Made by a program: the position numbers and the translations under genes. Positions 27,224-36,514 of a DNA stretch of 64,000 bases are shown piece by piece. Position 1 is the stretch's first letter. Each line of letters opens with the position of its first letter. A model generated the notes under the pieces. That model was given only the letters and a program-made list of their open reading frames with translations. It was not told the origin of the DNA and searched no databases. The stretch is from UTCFX2 sp963827155 (GTDB lineage: Bacteria; Chloroflexota; Anaerolineae; Anaerolineales; UBA4823): contig CAWGZV010000002.1 of the NCBI GenBank assembly GCA_963827155.1, positions 558,001 through 622,000 of the forward strand, given 5' to 3'.

Positions 27224-30027
27224 TTAACGACAAGCTTCAATTTTTACTGCACAGATCTTATATTCCGGGATTTTTGCAACTGGATCAAGAGCCGCAAGCG
27301 TTAATTCGTTTGCAGATGCCTCAGGGAAATGGAAATTGGCGAATACCATCCCGGGTGGAACACGATCGGTTACCCAGACATGTGCTTCCAGGCTGCCGCG
27401 TCGGGAGGTGATCCGAATCCGGTCTGTGTCAATTATTTTCAGCTGGTCAGCGTCATCCGGATTTATCTCAACTTTAGCGTGGCTGTAAATATCCATCAAT
27501 CCCTGGGATCTGCGAGTCATCTCGCCACCGTGCCAGTGGTAGAGTACTCGTCCGGTGCTGAGAAGCATTGGATAATCGTCATCCGGCATCTCTGCTGGTG
27601 GGATGTGCTCAATGGGCATAAACTTCCCTTTGCCGCGCGTGAATTGTTCAGAATGAAGGATCGGCGTTCCCGGATCGGTAGACTCTTAACCGGCCAATGT
27701 AACTGAGCTCCGTCCCGCAGGCGTTTATGCGTTACTCCGTTATAACTCGGGGTAAGCGCTCCAATTTCCTCCATGATCTCATCGGTTGTTGAATAATCCC
27801 AATTCGAGAATTTACTTTTAACTGGAACCCGATTGCCTTCAGAAAGGATACATTTTGCCAGTTCTGAAATGATCTTCCAATCCGGTCTTGCTTCACCGGC
27901 GGGATCGATAGCTTGCTCGACCATTTGAATGCGGCGCTCGGTATTCGTAAATGTGCCTGATTTTTCTGCGAAAGTGACCCCTGGCAAGAGGATATCTGCA
28001 TATGGGGCTGTTTCAGACGGGAATATTTCCTGAAGAATGATCAATTGACAGTGTTCCAAGCAGCGCCGGATATGCTGGCTGTTTGGATCGCTCATGATTG
28101 GGTCTTCGCCGACAATATAGAGCGCTTTGGTGATCCCTGTTTCAACCCCCGGAATCATTTCAGTTACGGTAAGTCCAACTTTATTAGAGAGTGGAACCCC
28201 CCATGCGTCTTCGAATTTTTCTTGCACCGTGTCCAGGGTGACATTTTGGTAACCTGAATACACATTCGGCAGGGCGCCCATGTCACAGGCACCCTGAACA
28301 TTATTTTGACCTCGAAGAGGATTTATTCCTCCACCAGGGATCCCAATGTTCCCCAAGAGCATCTGTAAATTTGCCAAATCCATCACATTTCGAACACCGA
28401 CGATATGTTGGGTGATGCCCATCGCCCACATAACCGCCATTGGTTTGTTCAAAGCAAGCATCTCGGCAGCCTGGTATAGTAAATCGACCGCCACGCCGGT
28501 GATTTCAGCAGTCTTCGCAGGTGAATAAAGTTGGATTACTTCTCGGAATTCTTCGAAGCCCTCACAGCGCTCTTCGATAAATTTCTTGTCTTCCCAACCC
28601 TGTGAAAGGATGATATTCATTAAACCATTGATCAGTGGAATATCGGTCCCTGGACGGTGGCGGATATGCAGTGAAGCGAACTCAGTCATATCGATGCGCC
28701 GTGGATCTGCGACAACCAGCTTAATCCCTCTTTTAATACCGCCTGACGAATTATTGTCCCAAACACAGGATGCTGCTCGGTGGTATTTGAGCCGATAATA
28801 AGCATAGCCTGGGCGTGTTCTGCAATATCGTGCATCGTATTCGTCATCGCCCCAGATCCAAAGACCGCAGCCAGACCGGCTACAGTGCTGGAGTGTCAGA
28901 GACGGGCGCAATGATCGATATTGTTGGTCCCGATGACCTGTCTTGCAAATTTATTTAGAAGATAATTCTCTTCATTCAGACATTTGGCGGAAGCTAAAAC
29001 CCCGATACTATCGGCTCCGTATTCATCACGAATCTTACGCAGTCCATTTGATGCGAGAGCCAAAGCAGTTGGCCAATCGACGGGCACCCATTCGTCACGC
29101 GCACCATTACGAGGTCTGCCGTCCAATAAATATTGCCTAACAAGAGGTTGGGTCAAACGGTCTGAGTGATGAATAAAATCATAGCCATATCTGCCTTTGA
29201 CGCATAGATGACTTCTGATTAACCGGAGCTTGAGAATTCGAAGTCACTCGGATCACACGGTTGTTTTTGACGTTTAAATCCAGCTGGCAGCCAACGCCGC
29301 AGTAAGTGCAAGTGGTTTTGACGAGTTGATCCGCCTGGCCAACCTGCATTGACATTTTGTTGTTCAGCGCCCCGGTAGGGCAGTACGCGACGCAGGCGCC
29401 GCAGGATTTGCAGCGAGCATTCAACATGGTTGTGTCCGCGCCGGCAATCAGCCGTGTGTGAGATCCCCTCTCCGCCAGATTCCAGACAAATCTGCCTTGA
29501 ATCTCAGCACATGCCCGAATACATCGAGTGCAAAGGATACATTTATTCAAATCAACCCAGATCATAGGATTTGGATCGCTGTCAACCAGATAGCGAGGCT
29601 TGGAGGATGTGTATTGATCAATATCAAGACCGAAGTGTTTTGCCCAATAAATCAGTCGATTTGAATCACCCAGACTGTCCTCATAACCGGCATCGTAATA
29701 ATTAGAAAGCAGCATTTCAAGAATCATCCGGCGTGATTCGACCAGCTCTGGGGACTCTGTGGTCACTTCCATATCCTGAATCACAGGGAGAGTGCAGGAG
29801 GCTGCAGGTATCCTATTTCCTTTCACTTCAACCACGCACAATCGACAGCCCCCGAAAGGCGTCAAATCTGGGTGGTCGCAAAGGGTCGGGATCTCAATTC
29901 CAACCCTTTCAGCTGCTCGCAATACAGTGGTGCCTTCTGGAGCTTCCACAATTCGATTATTAATTTTGATGGATACCAATTTGTTTGCAGGCTGATTTAT
30001 GACAGGATCGATCCTCTGATATTTCAC
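27224..30027 (-). CDS. fdhA: Formate dehydrogenase alpha subunit with selenocysteine (in-frame TGA), three indels
   Basis: A molybdo/tungsto-bis-PGD formate dehydrogenase with a NuoG-like N-terminus. The N-terminal [2Fe-2S] domain is CDHPDLTPFGGCRLCVVEV, then two [4Fe-4S] motifs (CILCTRCIRAC, CKSCGACVAYCP), then the catalytic domain's own cluster (CTYCGVGC and LCVKGRYGYDF). The active-site segment reads NNIDHCARL-TGA-HSSTVAGL, so codon 377 is TGA where the family has Sec or Cys. Indels: extra A near 29200-29202, missing A near 28730, missing base near 27680. Corrected length is 934 residues, a whole number of codons, so the TGA is truly in frame. It probably oxidises formate, or reduces CO2, with electrons shared with the NuoF/NuoE-like subunits upstream. 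Confidence 0.9.
28864..28898 (-). promoter_or_regulatory. Bacterial SECIS element after the Sec codon of fdhA
   Basis: TGA occupies 28896-28898. Eighteen bases downstream begins a loop GGUCU (28873-28877), closed by GUAGCC (28878-28883) pairing with GGCUGC (28867-28872). ACU/GGU extend the stem to nine pairs. From memory, E. coli fdhF has the same GGUCU loop at the same 18-nt distance, which is what SelB recognises. This makes recoding to selenocysteine far more likely than termination. Confidence 0.85.
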
Positions 30028-30078
30028 AATTTTCTTGCATCCATCTTGCCTGAGCGAAAGCCAGGTGATTATTTCATT

Positions 30079-31740
30079 TCATGCGGTGACCATCGTTGAT
30101 TCGATAATTTCGGATTCGATAGCCATAGGGCATATACCGGTAGGACAAACGCCTAATCGGATATGCGCTTCGACTTCGGTGCGGAAGTGTTTCAACATAT
30201 CTCGGATTGGGACACAAGCGGTTTGTCCTAAACCGCAGTTGGAGAGCCTTTCCATCTGCCCGGAAATTCGCTGCAGGTCATCAAGATCGCTTAATTTGCC
30301 TTTGCCATGCGCGATCGAATCAAGGATTTCATAATTTTTCTGTGTACCAACCCGGCAGGGGGTGCATTTTCCACAGCTTTCGAAGCGGAAGAACTGAAGC
30401 AAAACGCGAACCAGGTCTACGATGCAGGTATTCTGATCGGCAATCAACAGCGCACCTGAACCTAACGAGACACCTGCTTTGCGATAGGCATCGAAATCCA
30501 TTGGAGCGTCCTGCAGGCTCGCAGGGATCACGGAACCGCTGGAACCACCTGTCTGAGCCAGCTTCAGCGTGCTGCCGGTCTTCATTCCTTTTGCATAGAT
30601 TTGTATTACCTCACGCAAAGTAATACCCATCGGCACTTCTATGGCACCAGTTCGATTTACGTTGCCAAAGATGGTATAGACTTTCGTTCCCGGGCTTCCA
30701 GGGCTGCCCAGGTTTTGATATACAATGCCACCTTCCCGAATGATTGGGGGAATGTTTGCCAGAGTTTCGACATTATTAACTAGGGTTGGCATTCCCCATA
30801 ATCCATGAGTTGTGGGGTAGGGAGGCCTCGAGCGAGGCTCACCTCGTTTACCCTCGATCGATTCGATCAAAGCTGTCTCTTCACCGCAGACATAAGCACC
30901 CGCGCCAGAATGGATATGGATATTAAAACTAAATTGTGTGCCGAGAATATTTTTCCCGAGCAGACCATACTGGCGCGCCTGGTCGATGGCGTTTTGAAAA
31001 CGCTGCTGTGCGAGCTGATATTCACCGCGGATGTATATGTATCCTTCTTCAGCGCCAACCGCATAGGCGGCTATAATCATCGCTTCCAGGATCGAATGCG
31101 GATCACTCTCCAGGATTACTCGATCTTTGAATGTGCCGGGCTCGCTTTCATCTGCGTTGCAAATAACGTATTTATTAGGACCAGGAGTCCCGGCGACAAA
31201 ACTCCACTTTCTTCCGACCGGAAAACCTGCCCCACCTCGACCCTGCAAGCCTGAAAGGATAATTTCGTCGATCACCGACTTCGGTGACATTTGAGTTAAC
31301 GCAATGGTGAGCGCTTTGTAACCGTCGAATGCGATGTAATCATCGACCTTATCGGGATCGATTTGACCGGCACGCTGTAAGACGATGCGCTGCTCGGCTG
31401 GTAATGTGCCCTTGCGTGCCGGCAGCCAGGCGAGCTGCCCGGACAATTTCCGGCGGGATGCGACAAGCCGATCAACCAGTATGCTCGATTTGAGATGATC
31501 CTGCACCACCTGGCGGACATCTTCGACAGAAAGGGGTCCATAGACCACCGCTTCAGGATAAACAACTGCCAGAGGGAGAGCTTCGCAAGGTTGAATTTCC
31601 ACGATCGTTGAGAGGGCGACCTGGTCTGTGAGGCTGCTCTCCTTGAGAACCTGCTTGAAGCGTTGAAAGATCTCTTCCGATCCTAAACTCCTGCTGAGCG
31701 GATCGTCTGAGATCAGAACCATTGATCTTTTAGATATCAT
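30079..31740 (-). CDS. NuoF-like NADH-binding subunit of formate dehydrogenase (HndC/HylB type)
   Basis: A 553-residue flavoprotein that binds FMN and NAD(H). An N-terminal thioredoxin-like domain (about 1-110) precedes the NuoF core. The NADH/FMN motif is GLQGRGGAGFPVGRKWSF, the FMN region YVICNADESEPGTFKDR, and the [4Fe-4S] motif ESCGKCTPCRVGT. The N-terminal region lacks the usual four [2Fe-2S] cysteines (only one Cys near residue 53). The C-terminal part keeps CPTGIC but not a full ferredoxin domain. It passes electrons between FdhA and NAD. It sits 51 bases before fdhA in the same operon. Confidence 0.9.
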   Translation of the reverse strand: MISKRSMVLISDDPLSRSLGSEEIFQRFKQVLKESSLTDQVALSTIVEIQPCEALPLAVVYPEAVVYGPLSVEDVRQVVQDHLKSSILVDRLVASRRKLSGQLAWLPARKGTLPAEQRIVLQRAGQIDPDKVDDYIAFDGYKALTIALTQMSPKSVIDEIILSGLQGRGGAGFPVGRKWSFVAGTPGPNKYVICNADESEPGTFKDRVILESDPHSILEAMIIAAYAVGAEEGYIYIRGEYQLAQQRFQNAIDQARQYGLLGKNILGTQFSFNIHIHSGAGAYVCGEETALIESIEGKRGEPRSRPPYPTTHGLWGMPTLVNNVETLANIPPIIREGGIVYQNLGSPGSPGTKVYTIFGNVNRTGAIEVPMGITLREVIQIYAKGMKTGSTLKLAQTGGSSGSVIPASLQDAPMDFDAYRKAGVSLGSGALLIADQNTCIVDLVRVLLQFFRFESCGKCTPCRVGTQKNYEILDSIAHGKGKLSDLDDLQRISGQMERLSNCGLGQTACVPIRDMLKHFRTEVEAHIRLGVCPTGICPMAIESEIIESTMVTA

Positions 31741-31754
31741 TCGAGTTCATCTCG

Positions 31755-32253
31755 TTATTCATACCGGCTGAGGATTTCTGGAAGCTGTTCGGAGGTCACA
31801 CTTCCAAATAATTCTTCATCGATAACAATTACTGGACCAAGACCGCAAAGACCAAGGCAGCTTGTCGCGATGAGCGACCATTTTCCATCGGCACTGGTTT
31901 CACCCAAACGCAGGTTTAGCTGATCTTCCAGATCAGGGAGGAGCTGTCTGCCTCCGGAAACATGGCAAGGCGCACTTTCACAAAACAGCACGATATGGCG
32001 ACCGCGCGGTTTTGTCGACAGCATATGGTAGAAGCTTGCCAGGGAGTAGAGCCTGCCTTCTTGAATCCAGATCCCATCCTTGGGATTATTCAGTTTCCTG
32101 GAGATTTCCGTGAGGCTTTTGCATAGGGATAAACCCAAAAATGTGGTTGATATCCAGCAGGATCGGGATCAAAGCATCGTTCGATTTACCGTGCCGATTT
32201 ATTGCTTCATCAACGATTTGAGCGATGTTTGACGATTGGGCGCGATCTCTCAT
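31755..32253 (-). CDS. NuoE-like [2Fe-2S] subunit (HndA/HylC type), one frameshift
   Basis: A 165-residue thioredoxin-fold subunit after correction. The four cluster cysteines are in FCESAPCHVSGG and SCLGLCGLGP. The helical N-terminus IAQIVDEAINRHGKSNDALIPILLDINHIFGFIP is in a different frame from the rest. Removing one A from the AAAA run near 32120 gives FIPMQSLTEISRKLN, matching the family. ATG at 32253 is used. It ferries electrons within the NuoF/NuoE module. The spacing of 14 bases to the NuoF-like gene indicates one operon. Confidence 0.87.
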
Positions 32254-32317
32254 GTTCGCTTACCTGGATATCCTTTTTATAATTCTTGGGCAATTTCAAT
32301 TCAATATTATTTTTAGC

Positions 32318-32689
32318 TCACACATTTTGAATTTGAAAAGATTGAAGGATTTTGCCATTGATAAGATGTTCCTCAACTATCTTCCAGGCGACTTCTGGAG
32401 TCACGCGACCATATTTTATTCCTGGTTGATCCGCCTGGATAACCTCAACCACAGGCTCCAGCGAGTTTAGACAGGAATTTCCTGTTTTTTTAATGAAAAC
32501 GTTATTGAGATTATTTTGGTTGATCGCTTCTTGAAATGCTTGTAAAGTCTTGTGTGCTCCTGCCGCAATTGCTGGAGTTCCATAAGACACGATCACCTGG
32601 ATTTGAGCAGAATTTTGGAACTGGATTTGTTTTTGGAGTTCATTTTGGCGAATTTTTTCGATATCAGCAGGCTTTATTGATTTAGGCAT
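32318..32689 (-). CDS. HndB-like thioredoxin-fold protein lacking the cluster cysteines
   Basis: A 123-residue protein that aligns by eye with HndB-type [2Fe-2S] ferredoxin subunits of NADP-reducing hydrogenases and formate dehydrogenases. It shares the ...YGTxxIAAGAHKTLQAF... start, EPVVEVIQ, and the C-terminal YGRVTPEVAWKIVEEHLINGKI. The cysteines normally in TCG and GCxGxC are replaced (GTPAIAAG and TGNSCLNSLEP); only one Cys remains. The differences need several base changes, so they are unlikely to be errors. It probably cannot hold a [2Fe-2S] cluster and may be structural. It overlaps fdhD by 8 bases. Confidence 0.8.
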   Translation of the reverse strand: MPKSIKPADIEKIRQNELQKQIQFQNSAQIQVIVSYGTPAIAAGAHKTLQAFQEAINQNNLNNVFIKKTGNSCLNSLEPVVEVIQADQPGIKYGRVTPEVAWKIVEEHLINGKILQSFQIQNV

Positions 32690-33494
32690 CTACCTCTCCT
32701 TCTCGGTCTCGCACCATTAGAATGCGTTCCGGATGAGTATACAATCGAAATCGATCGCGCCGGGCGTACCCGATCAGAGTGATGCCACGGCTTTCGGCTA
32801 ACTCAATCGACAACGAACTGGGTGAGGTGCGTGAGATGATAATCGCTGCTCCAATCCGAGCGGCTTTCTGGAGCATTTCTGAGCTGATCCTGCCTGTTGT
32901 GACAATAATCCGCTTTGAAAAGCTAATTCCGTCCATCAGACAGCGACCGGCGATTTTATCCAAGGTATTATGCCTGCCAATATCCTCTGCTACTACAACC
33001 AAACGATCGCCTTCGCAAAGTGCAGAAGTATGGACTCCGCCTGCTTTTTGATACAGGTCTTGCGATGCGAATAATTTCCCAATGAGATCGCTCACCTGCG
33101 CTGGTGTTATGAGCAAGCCATTCAATTGGACCGGCGATGGTTCAAGGTCTTTCGAATTTTCTAATTCAACCGCTGTAACACCGCCTGTACATCCTGAAGT
33201 CCTTATCCAAGATTTTGGTTTTTCAATCGGTTGGTTCGTCCAGATATCCACATTATCCCCAGTTGGGCACAGTCGCACGTCGGCGATCTGATCGTAATTA
33301 TCGATCAATCCTTCGTTAAAGAGAAAACCTACTGCCATTGCAGTAACATCGATCGGGGTGCACATAAAACTCAACCAGACTTCCCCATTCACCGTCAAAG
33401 AAACTGGGGTTTCGACGATTACTTCAGCATCCTCTTCACCTATATGGTCTGGCTCGACCATGATGAGCTTTTTCGGTTTGCTCGTCCTGTTCAT
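32682..33494 (-). CDS. fdhD: Formate dehydrogenase accessory sulfurtransferase FdhD
   Basis: A 270-residue FdhD, normal length. It transfers sulfur to the molybdenum/tungsten cofactor of formate dehydrogenase, which is required for activity. Motifs: LSFMCTPIDVTAMAVGFLFNEGLI, the catalytic Cys loop RTSGCTGGVTAV, GGVHTSALCEGDRLVVVAEDIGRHNTLDKIAG (spread over two strands), and ISSEMLQKAARIGAAIIISRTSPSS. It is the first gene of the operon, with a likely promoter at 33560-33588. Confidence 0.94.
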   Translation of the reverse strand: MNRTSKPKKLIMVEPDHIGEEDAEVIVETPVSLTVNGEVWLSFMCTPIDVTAMAVGFLFNEGLIDNYDQIADVRLCPTGDNVDIWTNQPIEKPKSWIRTSGCTGGVTAVELENSKDLEPSPVQLNGLLITPAQVSDLIGKLFASQDLYQKAGGVHTSALCEGDRLVVVAEDIGRHNTLDKIAGRCLMDGISFSKRIIVTTGRISSEMLQKAARIGAAIIISRTSPSSLSIELAESRGITLIGYARRDRFRLYTHPERILMVRDREGEVDA

Positions 33495-33559
33495 CTCTGG
33501 ATTTTCCTCGAAACGCTACCGATAATTTAATTAGGGATTTCTGACACCTAAGATATATA

Positions 33560-33588
33560 ATTTTATCAGTTATGAGTTGAAAAGTCAC
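33560..33588 (-). promoter_or_regulatory. Likely promoter of the formate dehydrogenase operon
   Basis: On the minus strand GTGACT (33588-33583) and TAAAAT (33565-33560) are separated by exactly 17 bases, matching sigma-70/sigma-A type -35 (4/6) and -10 (5/6) boxes. The start of fdhD lies 66 bases downstream. No other candidate upstream of fdhD is as good. Confidence 0.5.
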
Positions 33589-33605
33589 TGTATCTGTTCG
33601 CTTGA

Positions 33606-33752
33606 TATAATTTCATTCAGGTTATCGTGCCTGCGGATCGCAAATGGTTCCGAAACCTGGTGATTGGTTCGGTTATGGTTAACCAATTGGAAAACCTAAA
33701 AATGGCTTATCCAAAGGTCGATATCGATCCAAAATCGGAGGTCATTGAATAA
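33606..33752 (+). pseudogene. Remnant of polyphosphate kinase 2 (C-terminal ~48 codons)
   Basis: In the gap between fdhD and the fifth lipoprotein, the plus strand has an open stretch VIVPADRKWFRNLVIGSV, followed by LENLKMAYPKVDID and a TAA at 33750-33752. This matches the very C-terminus of PPK2-family polyphosphate:nucleotide phosphotransferases (PADRKWFRN motif, then the YPxPxxDP tail). A TGA lies directly upstream (33603-33605) and the rest of the kinase is absent. It is a leftover of a deleted gene, or the end of a gene brought in by rearrangement. The remaining bases of this 317-base intergenic region hold only the operon promoter. Confidence 0.7.
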
Positions 33753-33811
33753 GATGCTGTTCAAACTGCCAACGCTACACGATTGTTGCCAATCTAGAAA
33801 GTAAGTTCCAT

Positions 33812-35120
33812 CTAATTAAGATCCCAAACTGCAACTTCATCAACAAATACTTTGAAATCCTCAGTAAATTCGGATCGGATCATCAGACCAAATAAACCAC
33901 CTGAATAGGTAACATCTTCAAATGCATAGATGAGAATTCCGTTGGCGTAAAGCTGCAGCGTATCGCCATTTGCGTAAATACCCATGACATTGGACTGGTT
34001 TGATCCCGGTTTTACTGCCGGTGCTGTTGTCCAGTTCTGCAATCCTTCATAGCTTCCTGCATCGATCCGGTACACTCTATATTTGCCATCACAGGAAAAG
34101 CTGAATACGTAGCCGGAATCGATGACGCCGTCTGGCTGGTTCGGGGCGCGCACGAGAAGACCATAGCCATCTTTACCTGAACATGTTGGACCTGTGGCAA
34201 ATTTTGATTGGAGGTAGAAATTGTCGAGGAAGCCAGGTTGGGCAACCCGCCAACGATCCCCGGTAGGTTTTGAGGCTGTTATTACAAGCTGCCCACCGTC
34301 GATATCGAAGTCGATCCCATCATCTGTGCCGAGGTACCATGGACTGCTTTTGTCATTAAAGGATTTCCATCCAGGTTGGTGCTCCGAGATTTTGCGGGCC
34401 TGTGAATGGCTGGTCGCCGGTCCCATTCTTCGGCGCATTTGAGCTGACCTTGATCTTCACCCAAAAAGCGACATCGGCGTTCTGCCCAAGCCCAAACATC
34501 CCTCCTGCAGGGGCGCCCAGCTTCCAATAACCTTGAAATTCACCAAGATTATGGGGGGCTTTTTGGGGCAAATAAAGCTGGATAAGCTGACCAGGCGGTA
34601 CTGTTTGACCGATTGGCGCCGGACTGGTGCCGCTCATTTGATCCCCCTTCTCATAGGTCAAAGTATATTCCGGCGTCCAGGTGCAGGTACCGATGTTTCG
34701 GAGAGTCCAGGTTTTCATAAATTCCTGGTCGGGTGAAAAAACGGTACCATCTGGGACTGTCTCTGCTTCAAATTTTGCCTTATTGGTGCATTCAGGCTGG
34801 GTGGGGACATTGTTAATTATTGTCGGTTGGGTTGCCGACGCAGGGGAATTCGATGGGGAGGGCAAAGTGGCTATCGAGGTCTGGGGTGGCGCTGAAGCGG
34901 ATGAATTGGGAGATGGAGGAATATTGGTTGGTTCGGCTGAATTTGGCTGCGTGGTAGCGGTGAGGAATTGGCTGACAGCCATCGCCGTCTGGGTTTGAGC
35001 CACGATCCGGCTGATATCCGGGGTTGCGGTTTGGCGTGCTGGCAAATTGCATCCCGTGAACAACAGGACAATAATCAGGAAAATTAATCCATTCCTGGTA
35101 GATTTTCGATACAGGTCCAT
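33812..35120 (-). CDS. NBR1-Ig-like domain lipoprotein (copy 5) with C-terminal LamG-like domain, one frameshift
   Basis: Signal peptide GLIFLIIVLLFTGC with lipobox FTGC, Ser/Pro linker, then one NBR1-type Ig-like domain (CTNKAKFEAETVPDG, KTWTLRNIGTCTWTPEYTLTY, PGQLIQLYLPQKAP, GYWKLGAPAGGMFGLG). A C-terminal concanavalin-like beta-sandwich follows (SSPWYLGTDDGIDFDIDGG ... VFVDEVAVWDLN), resembling carbohydrate-binding or DUF1080-like domains. The two halves are in different frames; removing one A near 34363 gives PTWMESFNDKSSPW. ATG at 35120 is preferred to 35168. Copies 1-4 lack this domain. Confidence 0.82.
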
Positions 35121-35172
35121 GTCAATCTTCTCTCCCAACCACAGCAGTTCGCTTATCAGGGATTTCAAATCC

Positions 35173-36495
35173 TCAACCGATACCTAGACGTTCGGATTGA
35201 GCTTCAAGTTCCATAGGTCCAGACGGCATTCTCTTTAACTGTCGATCTAGCAGAAGAAATGAAAGTACACCTATCCAACCCACCACTGCGCCTCCGAGCC
35301 AGATGGCAGTTGGGCCGAAGAGGTCATTCAGAAACCCTCCGAATACTGGCGCAATCCCTAAAGAAACTCCCCAAGTAAGTGCGTAAAGGCTCATATACCG
35401 TCCACGCATATCCGTTGGAGCGCGATTTGCCACAAATGTGCTCGAGGTTGGAACCAAGATCAATTCGCCAATCGTCATAATGACCATGCACAGCAGAAAT
35501 CCCCAAAAACCTTGCATCCATGCGATCGCTCCAACAGCCACAGAGTAAAAAATCCCGCCGATCGCGATCACAGGCAGTGGTGGAAAACGGCGGGTGAACT
35601 TGGTCATAAAGAGCTGCAGGAAGACAACCATAATGGCATTCGCGGCGGGGATAAACCCATATAGCTGCATCGGCACGCTGTAATTCTCTGTGGCATGAAC
35701 TGGTAGCAAGACCCAAATTAAGGTGGAGCAAAAAGTTATTAGAATAAAACTAATTATGAACCGGACATAAGGCAGGTCAGAAAAAACCGTCAGGTACCCT
35801 CCAAACTTCTCGGATTTTTCTTTAGAATGGACTGCCAGCCTATTTTGGATAATTATCTTTTCGGGCAAAGTCTCTTTTGCAAAGAAAATGATCAACCCAC
35901 TGTAAGTAAACAAGCCGAGACCGGCAAGGTAGAAGGCGAGTGAATATGAGTTGGAGGCGATAAATCCGCCAATTGCCGGACCAATCGCGATCCCCAGGTT
36001 GTTGCTCAACCTGAGCAGCGAGTAGCCATCGATGCGCTGCTCTTTTGGTAATAGATCTGCCATCATCGCATCTGCGCCGATCCGGTACAATGGGTTGAAG
36101 CTTCCGGTAATCGCCAACAATAATGCGAACTGGAGAAACGTGGTGGCATTTCCCATAAAGAAATATGCCAGTCCATTGAACAAGAGACTGGCTGCCATCA
36201 TCCACTTTCGACCAAACCGGTCGATAATCGGACCTCCAAAGAATGATGCAATTAGTCCCATGATCGAATTCACCGTCATCAAGCTTGCAGTTATGGTCAA
36301 CGGTTGTTCCAATCGTTGGCCGACGTAAACCAGCAGGAAAGGCCAGATCATGCTTGATCCAATGGTGCTGATTAACATTCCAACGAACATCAGCCAGAAT
36401 TGGGAAGGGAATTTTTGATATTCCGAGCGAAATTTGCTCATCATGATTGATTTGGCAGCCGCGAGCAGATAAATTCTTTCATTCTGACAATCCAT
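35173..36495 (-). CDS. MFS transporter, 12 TM
   Basis: A 440-residue (or 423-residue if started at 36444) transporter of the major facilitator family. Features: LMFVGMLISTIGSSMIWPFLLVYVG in TM1, GGPIIDRFGRKWMMAAS as the motif A loop, and YSLLRLSNNLGIAIGPAIGGFIASN in TM5. The ATG at 36495 has no clear Shine-Dalgarno. It follows the ABC exporter genes by 19 bases on the same strand, so the three may form one drug-export transcript. The substrate is unknown. Confidence 0.9.
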   Translation of the reverse strand: MDCQNERIYLLAAAKSIMMSKFRSEYQKFPSQFWLMFVGMLISTIGSSMIWPFLLVYVGQRLEQPLTITASLMTVNSIMGLIASFFGGPIIDRFGRKWMMAASLLFNGLAYFFMGNATTFLQFALLLAITGSFNPLYRIGADAMMADLLPKEQRIDGYSLLRLSNNLGIAIGPAIGGFIASNSYSLAFYLAGLGLFTYSGLIIFFAKETLPEKIIIQNRLAVHSKEKSEKFGGYLTVFSDLPYVRFIISFILITFCSTLIWVLLPVHATENYSVPMQLYGFIPAANAIMVVFLQLFMTKFTRRFPPLPVIAIGGIFYSVAVGAIAWMQGFWGFLLCMVIMTIGELILVPTSSTFVANRAPTDMRGRYMSLYALTWGVSLGIAPVFGGFLNDLFGPTAIWLGGAVVGWIGVLSFLLLDRQLKRMPSGPMELEAQSERLGIG

Positions 36496-36514
36496 TAAGT
36501 AACAGCGGACAGCA

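Noticed and set aside
27517..29156. Separate short genes in the formate dehydrogenase region
   Set aside because: All conserved blocks belong to a single FdhA; the breaks are three indels and one Sec TGA, and the corrected length is a whole number of codons.
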